A stretch of 52,202 nt of DNA from Sergeia podlipaevii (taxonomy: Eukaryota; Euglenozoa; Kinetoplastea; Trypanosomatida; Trypanosomatidae), in contig JASANZ010002136.1 of the NCBI GenBank assembly GCA_030849805.1, forward strand, positions 1 to 52,202, given 5' to 3'. This document shows, in pieces, positions 1 to 9,200 of the stretch (positions are counted from its first letter, which is position 1; the number at the start of each line of letters is the position of its first letter). The position numbers and the translations under genes were made by a program. The notes beneath the pieces are model-generated. The model ran no database searches, had not been told where the DNA came from, and saw nothing but the letters and a program-made list of their open reading frames with translations.

Positions 1-1855
1 CACCTATGGGCTTGGTTTTCCATTCACTACTGTTCACCCCGTTGTTGCTGAAATATGATGATTCCAAAGAACAAACTACAACAACCAAAAAGTATGTATA
101 CAAACTTGAAACATATTTTTCTCTTCTGCTCGCTATTTCTTCTAGTGTGTTCTCATTACAGATATTTTCCCCTTCTGAAGAGACAGGCCTCCCCACTCAA
201 AGTAATAGTGGCATTTCAACGAGCAAATATATATATATAATGGCGGATAGCTACAGGTATTTAGAAAGAACTTGAGAGAACAATCGCCATAGTAGTAAAG
301 AAGCACTTCCAAACTTATTTTTTTTAAAAAAATTATAAATAAATGTTTTTTCTTAAAGCCAACTGATTCGCCAAAAAAGAAGGAAGCGACTCCGTAAAGC
401 AAAAATATGTATAAGGAAACACCGCGTATATGGTGCTTCATGCCTTTGTGTTCAAAACCAACAGTGAAAAGCGTGTCTTTTCGATACACAATTCTTCCTG
501 TTGCAGTCATAATGTATTTAAGAACATTAAAAAAATGTACGAGAAGGCTTCCCATACATTTTCATTAATTTTCTTTTGGGTTGCACAACAACACGACGAC
601 AAATGGCAACAACAACTAGAACATACAAACCATATAGTAATAGAAAAAGAACGTATCGGGAAAACAAAGATTTGGGGTTCACAAAAAACAACAACAAAAC
701 AGCGTGCTTATTTTCTGAGGAGAGGCAACCCTCTCCCCCTCCCTCTCCAAAAAAGGAGAGCTGTGGGGTGCAGAGAAACATACTCTAGTCCAAAGGTAAA
801 TACAACATGAATTCTTCTTTTTTTTAAAAAAAATACTTTGAAAATAATAGAAATGAAGGCAAAAAAAGAAAAAAAGAACGTCAACATATTAGGCATCCAA
901 TACACATATCAAGTAGATGTTTACTGCTTTAACTGCTGATATTGTTTCGTTTCTCTCTGAAACGCAAGTAACGCAATATTATTGCAAAATAACCAAAAAA
1001 AAAATGCTTTATCATACAAGACAAAAAAAAAAGAAAGCAAAAAAAAAACTTCTCAGACGGACACACAACCTCATACTACTCAACGGGACGCTTCTTCCAT
1101 CTACTGACACACTTCCTCCAGCGTCGTGCAGTGGGGGATTTCAAAACGATTGCGCGCGCACGTATCATACAGAGAGAGAGAGAGAAAGAGAAAAGAAAGT
1201 GATAACCACGTTGATGCGCCATTATCCGCCTTTCTGGTCAGTGCTTTCCTATACACGAGAAAGCATCTCCGAACCCCCAAAATAATATGTAAAGCTGATA
1301 GCGACAGGTAAGGTAAAGAGAGACACACACTTACAAGAAAAAGAAAAGAAAAAAAAACACCTTTCCTGCTTTTTTTTTTTTAAAGGATCGGTGTTTCTTC
1401 TGTTATTTTTATTATCATTACTTCATCTAGCCTAGCGCAACATCTTCAATGTGACGCGCTTCGCATATGCAACAAGAAGCAAGACTAGAAATATCATGCA
1501 AAGTGTTTGCTCATTCAGAGATGTAACCATCGCGAACCACATCATGGTAAGTAAATGAAAACAACGAGAAAAAAATGGTATAACTGCAAAGAAAAAGTAT
1601 TCGAGTTTCTCAGTCAAAAGTAGAAAAAAAAAATTGTTTTAATAAAACTTCAAAGTAGCCTCATTACTCAACAGTCGCATTTCCCATATCTTCTCAAAGA
1701 AAAAAATGTTCATGAAGAAACAGCGAAACCTCAAAAAAAAAGTCTGCGTGTGCACCAGGTTCTGAAGCTGACACATACTATCGTGATTCTATATATATTA
1801 ATATGGCCACTCATAATGCAGTTCACGCCTCTCCCTCCAGTATTCGCTTTGATAA
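1..1855. other. Non-coding AT-rich spacer downstream of the RRM/zinc-finger gene
   Basis: I see no supportable gene here. The stretch is dominated by A-runs on the plus strand, and open frames in it are low-complexity Lys/Asn or Phe/Leu translations of those runs. It should hold the 3' UTR of the gene ending at 1856 and then the next intergenic segment of the same minus-strand unit. Visible landmarks are a T8A7 block at 318-332, a T8A8 block at 818-833, an AG-rich tract near 1170-1200 and a T-run ending near 1381. Confidence 0.6.
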
Positions 1856-3556
1856 TCAGGCAATGCTCGCTGGACTGCGACGCTCAGTCTCAGAGCCCAG
1901 TATTGGCTGCATTGCAGAGTGCGCTTCCGTGTAGGAGGGGGCAGCATCCGCAGCGGTTGTGAAATTGTTCGATCGTACTGCGCACTTGGAGCACACCGCA
2001 AGATGCCCAGCAGGACACCAGTAGGCAACACAGCTGGCCTCTATGTCAGCTTGACAGCTGTTGCACTGCCCCATCTGGGGAAACTGTGAGAGATAGAGCA
2101 GCTGGCCGCAACTGCAGCGCGCCTTCTGAAGCGTCTGGGGTAGCGATACTGCAGTGGGGAGCTTGGGCCCACATGCGGCGGGCATGTTGGTACCGACTGG
2201 CGGGGTGGTGGGTGGGGTCAAGGTGCCCTGATTGAGAGAGTTCTGACGGGAGCGGGTAGCGGAAAGAATCGCCGACTGTGTCGCCGTGGTCCTGCCCGAG
2301 GCCATGAAACCCTGCGAGGCTGCTACAGAGTACATTGGGGGCAGTACGCCTGCGGTACTACTAGTAGCAGAAGTTGGGTTATAAAGCGGCCCAGGAAGCT
2401 GGGAGAAGGCAAATGGGAGTCCTGCAGAGCTAAGAATCCCGGGCTGATAGCCAGTGCCTATGTCCACATAGCCACCCATGCCGGTTGACACAAAGAGCTG
2501 CTGGGGGACGGCTGATAAACCGCCGCCGCTGCTGCTAAGAGGCGAGATCACTTGAGCTCCGTAGGGAAATATAGGAACACCAGATAGTAAGCTTTCGCCC
2601 TGAAGTCGCTGTCGTTGTTGCTGCTGCTGTTGTTGTCGTAACTGAATGGGGTGTTGCTGAAGCGGCTCCTCCTGTGGTAGCGGAGGGGGCAGTACTGCTG
2701 ATTGTTGCTGCTGCTGGTGTTGTGGGAGACCTAATGAGGAAGCGCAACTGCCGGAATGACGTGCTTTTCCTTGTGGCGTTAGCTTCTCAAGAACAAGGGC
2801 CGCCTTGGGTACTCCGCGAAGTTGCTCCCGAGGCATCTGCTGCACAAAAATGGAAAGCTGGCTTGCCTTTGCACTCTCTACCACCCACACACAGTTCACA
2901 TCACACAGCACGCGCTTGCTAAACCCGAGAAGAGATATGATGGCGCCGGCGTTGATCATGATAAACGCACAGGTGCGGTCACGATTGTGAAGCTTAATGT
3001 CACGTACCTGAACCAGCTGCCCGCGCTCATTCCCAATAGCCTTGAGCAGAGCCTCGATATCATCCTCCGAGTAGCTGCTGGGAAGCTGCCCCACAAAGAT
3101 GCCGGTCGTCTCTTCAGCTTCTACGTACGGCGGAACTTTTTTTTGTCCGCGGAACTTACGAAAGTCAAGAGCGGTAGCACAGAGTGGGGGTTCTGCAGCA
3201 CGAACGTAAACGTTGGCGGTGGCCTGATGAGCGGCAGCAGATCCCGCGTAAAGAGTTTGCTGCGGTGAGGCAGAGGAGACGCGTTCTATCTGATGTGTAG
3301 CCGTACCACTGGGATCAGCTGACATTCCATGATCTGCGGTTGGTGTTTGTGTCGGCTGGCCGCTGCTAGCATCAGACACACGCCTCTGCTGTTGCTGTTG
3401 CTGTTGCGGTAGCTGCTGTTGTTGTTGTTGCGGTAGCTGCGACGAAGGGTTTTGAAAGACGATACCTCCATCGTCGTCGTCTGACAGATACAAAAGCATA
3501 TTGGGATTACAAAGTGCGTTGGACCCAAACGCATCATCGTTCAATAGTTGTTCCAT
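1856..3556 (-). CDS. Q-rich RNA-binding protein with one RRM and a C-terminal zinc finger
   Basis: A 566-residue protein starting at ATG 3554-3556 and ending in TGA. Residues 41-57 are glutamine-rich. An RRM spans about 152-227, with RNP2-like IFVGQL at 153-158 and an RNP1-like RTCAFIMI at 194-201. A long Gln/Pro/Ser-rich linker follows. Residues 481-525 hold a compact metal-binding cluster: Cys 481, 483, 498, 501, 509, 514, His518, Cys 522 and 525, consistent with a two-zinc cross-brace. The order RRM then C-terminal zinc module recalls CPEB proteins, but a second RRM is not evident and the cysteine spacing differs, so I do not name it CPEB. The expected role is post-transcriptional mRNA control in the cytoplasm, which kinetoplastids rely on heavily; that is inference. 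It is the last gene of the window in transcription order. Confidence 0.8.
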   Translation of the reverse strand: MEQLLNDDAFGSNALCNPNMLLYLSDDDDGGIVFQNPSSQLPQQQQQQLPQQQQQQQRRVSDASSGQPTQTPTADHGMSADPSGTATHQIERVSSASPQQTLYAGSAAAHQATANVYVRAAEPPLCATALDFRKFRGQKKVPPYVEAEETTGIFVGQLPSSYSEDDIEALLKAIGNERGQLVQVRDIKLHNRDRTCAFIMINAGAIISLLGFSKRVLCDVNCVWVVESAKASQLSIFVQQMPREQLRGVPKAALVLEKLTPQGKARHSGSCASSLGLPQHQQQQQSAVLPPPLPQEEPLQQHPIQLRQQQQQQQRQRLQGESLLSGVPIFPYGAQVISPLSSSGGGLSAVPQQLFVSTGMGGYVDIGTGYQPGILSSAGLPFAFSQLPGPLYNPTSATSSTAGVLPPMYSVAASQGFMASGRTTATQSAILSATRSRQNSLNQGTLTPPTTPPVGTNMPAACGPKLPTAVSLPQTLQKARCSCGQLLYLSQFPQMGQCNSCQADIEASCVAYWCPAGHLAVCSKCAVRSNNFTTAADAAPSYTEAHSAMQPILGSETERRSPASIA

Positions 3557-6252
3557 CTCTTAGATTGGGACAAGAAAGCAGAACTTTTTTGTGTTTCCTT
3601 GTTTTCAATAAAAAAATAAAATTATTATTTTTTTTTTTTTAAAAAAAAGAGTTAAATGCACTCACAATAGCGTGCTTCCTATTTTATTGCCAATGAAAAT
3701 ATAAGGAAATGTGTTTTAACTGCTTGTATAATCTCTTCGCGTCTGAAGTTCACGGTCCACTTCTTTTTTTTTCCGGCAAAAAAATAACAGTGTCCCTGTT
3801 GTTGTATAATTTTTGATCACGCGTTCCAAGAGCAAGTGCGTAATGTGGTTTACTTGATCTTTCACTGTTCAAATTCAAGAAAAACAGCAAAGAAAACAAT
3901 ATTAAAAAATAAAAAATAAACACAATGACTTGTCAAGGCAATCCAGCTGGTGTTCAAGCAAAATACAGTACACTAGAGCAAAAAAACAACAACAACAACA
4001 AAATAGTAAATTATATGACGCAACGTTTAACAACCAGTAATCAAAACAATAAACCGCAGCAGATTTTTCTCTTCTTAAGCGCGTAGAGCAATAGTAGCAA
4101 ATTAAGAAGAAAACTAAAGCAACTTTCTCTCTCTTTCGTTTTTCAGCTGAAAGGTCGAATATGGAAGGTGCTTGTGTTCTGATGAATCGTGTCAGCGCGT
4201 TGAAAAAGATGGAAAAAGGGGGGAAAGCAAAGTAGAGGGGGAAAAAACACTCGCAACACCTCTTACAAAAAAAGTAATGTTTATAGCAAAAAAAAAAATG
4301 AGGTAAAGAAGCTACAAGATAGACCTCTTCCCACAAAGCGTTGTACAGTAGTCAAGCGCTATATATATTATGCGTGTGCACGCGTGCAAAGAAAAAAAAA
4401 AGAAGGAAAAAAAAAATAATTTCAAGTTAAACAAAGTAAGTGAGATAGAAACTAAGTTTGCGATGATGGTAGCCTCACGAACGTTGCAACTCAGAACCTG
4501 ATTATAGTTCAAAAAAAAAAAAGAAAAAAAAAGAAGAAAAAGAACAATAAAAAGGAGAAGAAATAAAACAAATATATAAATATAAAAAATGAAATCAAAG
4601 AATTCCTTTGTATGTGCTGTGGTTTTCAAGAAGAAATCGAAGAAAAAAAAAGAGTGTGGAAGGAATACACAACCAAAAAGAAACAGCAAGAACAAAACAA
4701 CAGTAAACGTATAGACTAGTGCACCAACACGCTTACTTCTGTTCTTACTATCCTTTACGTGTGTGTTTGTGCGAGCACAACTTTTGTATGAGTTCCTCGT
4801 GTATGTGATGGGTTGCTAGTCAGGAGGGGACTATGCGTCTGCTTACGGGAAGGAATGTGGGTTGAGACGCCTTCGTACACAACAGTTCCGTTCTTGACAG
4901 CGTTATTTCTCTATTTTTTTTTTTTAAAGAAAAATATTGCTATGCACGTCTCTCACTAATTGAATTTTCTGTATTATTTCTGATTTTCCAGCTACAAACA
5001 CAAAAGCAATATATACACGTGTGTGCTACTGAAAGGAGAGGTCAGGTGCACTCAGAAAGATATCGTTACCGTGAACACAATATATAAATTGCGACTGTAT
5101 CTTGGCAATAGAGGAGGGGGGGGGGCACGTTTTGTGAGTGAAAGTTAAGACTGAATCTTTGTGTGACACAAAAGAGGATTTTTCTTTTCTAGATATAAGT
5201 ATTAATGTTTCAAAGAAAAAAAAAATGATAGTCAAAGAAAAAGAAACTTCAAAAAAAACAATTATTTTTGTATGCTTGCGTTCTCACTGCTTCTTTTATG
5301 CAGTTGACTGTTTCAACTTTCCTTGTTTTTGACAATTTGTTTTTTTTTCTCCTTTTAACGGACTGATCTTGCAACAACAACAAAAAGATGGTGCACAGTC
5401 CAATTATATAAAAAAAAATAGTCAAAAAAAGCACAAAGCAATGTACCGCAAGCAAGCAAAAAATAAAAGTAAAAACAAAAGTCTTTTTTTGTGGTAACAA
5501 AGTTTTCACTCTACTTTTACTTTCCCTTCCCGAAAAGGAACTAGGACTTTTTATCTTTATATAAGTGTGTGTATGCAAAAAAAAAAAAAAAGAACAATGC
5601 AATGAGTATTTTTTTTTCTAAAATTGGAAACCAAACAAGAAAAAGAAAACTGTGTGCTATTGACGTAAGGTAGCAAAAAAAATTATGCTCAATATTGTTG
5701 CTTTACCTGATTATTTTTTTCTCCTTCTAGATAGCTACTCCTAAACACAAGAAAACAACAACAAAAGGGCAGGCATGTGGATCATAGAAAAAAAAAAAAA
5801 AAAAAAAATGAAAATGTATTCAATTGTAAAGTGCGTGAGAGATACCCAATAGTTTATATACTACGAGTATGAAGACAACTGGGACGTTGTACGCAAACAT
5901 CTGCGTATAAATAGAAAAGGAAGCCGCACATGCATACGCGCTTACGCTGAATACTGAAACGGTCAATAGTTCTTCTTTTTATGTTTCTTGATATCATCAT
6001 AATGCTGACAAAAGCTTGTTTCCAAGCCACTACATAATTGGGAATATGCTTCACGCACGTATGTACATAGAGAACAAAGCGGCCTTGTGTTAATCAATAG
6101 ACACACACACACCGCAACAGACGAACCTCTGTAAACCGAGAAAAGAACAACAAAAAACAATAACGGCAGAAAAAGCAAAACCCGCGCTAAGCGATAGCCC
6201 CCGTGCCAAAATCCCTCTTTCCTTCAACAAAGAAAAAAAAAAAGCGAGGAAG
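3557..6252. other. 2.7-kb non-coding spacer
   Basis: The spacer lies between the calpain-like gene (3' UTR side at 6252) and the RRM gene (5' side at 3557). No convincing coding frame is present: minus-strand frames are Phe/Leu/Cys-rich readings of T-runs. It contains a T13A8 block at 3628-3648, a G10 run at 5116-5125, an A21 run at about 5788-5808, and a patch of balanced composition around 4785-4900 with a hairpin listed separately. A splice acceptor for the gene at 3556 is likely in the few bases above 3557. Confidence 0.6.
4835..4870. other. Hairpin within a GC-balanced island
   Basis: GCGTCT at 4835-4840 is exactly complementary in inverted order to AGACGC at 4865-4870, enclosing a 24-base loop. 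The surrounding 4785-4900 is close to half G+C, in contrast to the AT-rich spacer on both sides. It could be part of a small structured RNA or a conserved UTR element. Neither strand shows a clear C/D or H/ACA box set, so no RNA family is assigned. Confidence 0.3.
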
Positions 6253-9200
6253 CTAGGCAGAAGAAAAGTCGGAGGTGGGACGATGTGGCCGGCCCGCAAC
6301 AGCATCGTCGTCCTTGGTGCCGATAATAGAAGGGAACGGCATCGGCACCGTTGCTTGCACCGTCGTCGTCATAGACAAACCAGCGCGATCGCTTGGTAAA
6401 GAACCATCACGCAACAAGATGGGATGCTGTTCCCAGTATTCGTGCAACTGTGCCTTTATGGCACGACGGTCCCGCCGCTGCTCCTCACGCTGCTCGCGAC
6501 ATGCTTCGATAAACGTGCTTGTGTACGCCACCAGCGGCGCACGGAGAGCGGCGAGTCCCTCCTGATCCTCCAGACTCGTGGTTGGCGCAACCGCCGCAGA
6601 CGATAAAGCCCCGCCGCCCATGCCAGCACTCAATCCGCTGGTGGACGTGGCGTTCGAACCAGTGGGCCCTCCACCTTGCTTCGCTGCAGCCCGCCCGCGC
6701 TGTTTGGCAGTTTCCTTCGTCATCACCTGTGCGCCGCCTCCATTCACAAAGCCACCACTCGCTGCATCCCCTGACGCTGCGGCACAAAGCTCACTCGCAC
6801 GGATGGGTAACCACTTAATGCGGTATTGATCCTCAGTGAAGGGTGCAGTGTGACGGAAGTTATTCTCTTCGCTGTCCTCTGCGACGAGGTGACCCAGTGT
6901 CGTGCTAAGGCTCGCGTTGCGACCAGCATCTCGATTGTTAGCATTGCGTCCGCAATCCTTCCCTATAGTCCCTCCCATATCTTCCTGGTGCTGCAGGAAT
7001 GGAATGAGAACGTTCTTGGGGTTGTCGAGGAAGCGGGATCGACTCAGTTTGGCCTGCTCTGTGCGCATCAATATTTCTGCTGCTGCCGCCGCCGCCTCCT
7101 TACTCTGTCTTGACGTCAGCTTGCCACCCCCAGTGCTAGTGGCAGCAGGAGCAGAAACTGTGCTTGGTGCTCCCGTGCCAGACGGAGGAGTCACCCCACT
7201 GACGCCCGCAGACCCGGGTGACCCTGAAGTGTCCCTCCCCATCACTGTCTGCTTCTCACGCATGAACGCCATCGTTCCTCTCCACTGAGCCCGCATCATG
7301 TTAAGGCATTCATCAGACGGCATTGAGTCCTTCAGCTCCGCCCGAGGATTGGAAAGTTGCAGTTGCAGTTGAAAAGTAATTGCCATCTCCTCAGGACCAG
7401 CGTTGAGTATCGCCGCGCGCGTGCTACGGTGGTGCTCTGGTGAGCTCTTGGGGGTCACGTTTGAGAAACCGAAGGAGTCGCCAATGCTGGCATCCACTGA
7501 ATTTTTGCGATGCTGTGCCGGCGAGGCGCCGGAATGCAAACTGGACGATCCAGCCTTCTTGGCGCGATCCACCGAACGCATACGCCGAGCATTGCCAGAC
7601 GCCGAGAAGGTGCCTTCCTTATGGCTTCGGTCTGTGTTATCGGCGGCATGGGCGTGCTGCTGGGCCTGTTGCAGCGCGGTCTGCTTCTGTGCCAGGAATC
7701 CAGCAGGGTCCTCGGTGTAGGCCCGAACCTCCTGCTCTCTGCGCTGTTCCGCATCACTTTCAGTGGCAATGCGCATCTCAGTATAGCGCGACTCCTGCAT
7801 CTCTCGACACTTCTCCTGCCAATCTTGTCGGCATTCTTCCGGGATATAGCCCTCAATAAGGAATACAGCGTTCTTCACCTTATCAGGTATCTCCAGCAAC
7901 ACATCGGGCACAAAAATGTGGTTTGCTTGCTCACCAGAGTCACAAACAATGTTCTGACTGCTGGTGCAACTGAGACTGTCGACTTCGAGCGTCGACCCAG
8001 TGGCGGCCTCGACAGCCTTCTGGTATGACGCACCGGCGCCAGAGGCAGGTCCGCTGGCTGAGTTGCCCACCAGTCCGTTCACGGACAAAGAAGAAATCCG
8101 CACTGTGAAGGGGATTGACATACACTCCATGAGGTCAGCAATGATCGAAAGATGTGTAGTTTCTGTGATAGTGCAGGTTTGCTTAAACAAACTGGATACA
8201 CCGCTGCTGCGTTCGAGCGCACCCGACTCAACAACATTATTCGTGCCATGTGCAATATAGTCGAACGCCGCTAGCTCGTGATCAGACCGCACAACGAGCT
8301 TCCAGAGACCACGAGGATACACTACCGCCTTGGTCGCGTCGGCAACACCCAAGCTACCCCCATTGTAACCTTTCTTCGGGGTGAAGACCAGTCCGCAGCC
8401 ACTGCCACTGAGGCTTTCAGCTGGTGTCGTAGCAACTCCAGCAGCCGTCGCGGCGCCTTCAGAAGTGGGAGTTGCTACTGGGGATCCGTAGCGAGGCGAC
8501 ATGGCAGAGATAATCAAAGGCACATCTCTTGTGGGAACTCTCGCGTACGCCATCAAGACATAGCCCTTCTCGTTTGGAGACAGCGACACCTGTACGAGTT
8601 TCCCCATCTCTCCAATGCGGGTTTCTTGCCTGCTGTCAAGGTCAATCAGCAGCAGTCGTACGTAGCGAAGAATAGGAATTTTACATTGTCGCTCACGAGT
8701 AGTGATGGTAATCTTCTGGGGTGTAGGAGCTGCACCACCGCCCTGCTTCCGGTCGTTACCGCCGCCACCACCGCGGCCTCCGCCTGCGTTGGTGCTGGTA
8801 TTATTCCCTGTCTTCAAGCCCTTGGCAGCAACAGGGCCCTGTAGTAAGTGCCGATGAGCTGCCGGATCTTCACTGGGCAGTAGAGTTGAGAGCACCACTG
8901 TTAGCCGTGTCGTCTCCGCCACACGTAGTCGTCGCTTGAACCAAACGCACTCCTCCTCTGGGCTAGCGACGGGAGGGTACACATCCGCGTCGGCGAGGGC
9001 AAAAACGCTCGCCACCTTGGCCATCTCAAGCGGGTCTGCCTTGAGTTCCATCACGGCATTCGACAGAAAGGTAAGTTTATCGCCACTTTCCATCTCTGGC
9101 ACTGTTACCCGAAACACGTGCGTACCCGCTGGAAGTCGCAGCACCGTGCTGTACACCTTTCCATAGGAGTAAGTGGCGGTGATAGAGCGCGTAAGCGGCT

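Noticed and set aside
142..555. Minus-strand 137-codon frame near the left edge
   Set aside because: The translation is Phe/Leu/Tyr-rich and comes from T-runs. It has no domain and no composition shift.
3902..4695. Two minus-strand frames of 144 and 127 codons in the 3557-6252 spacer
   Set aside because: They are almost pure Phe/Cys/Leu readings of T-rich tracts, with no coding-like GC rise.
5854..6054. 66-codon minus-strand frame with more normal composition
   Set aside because: It is less run-derived than its neighbours but too short, lies in the probable 3' UTR of the calpain-like gene and shows no motif.
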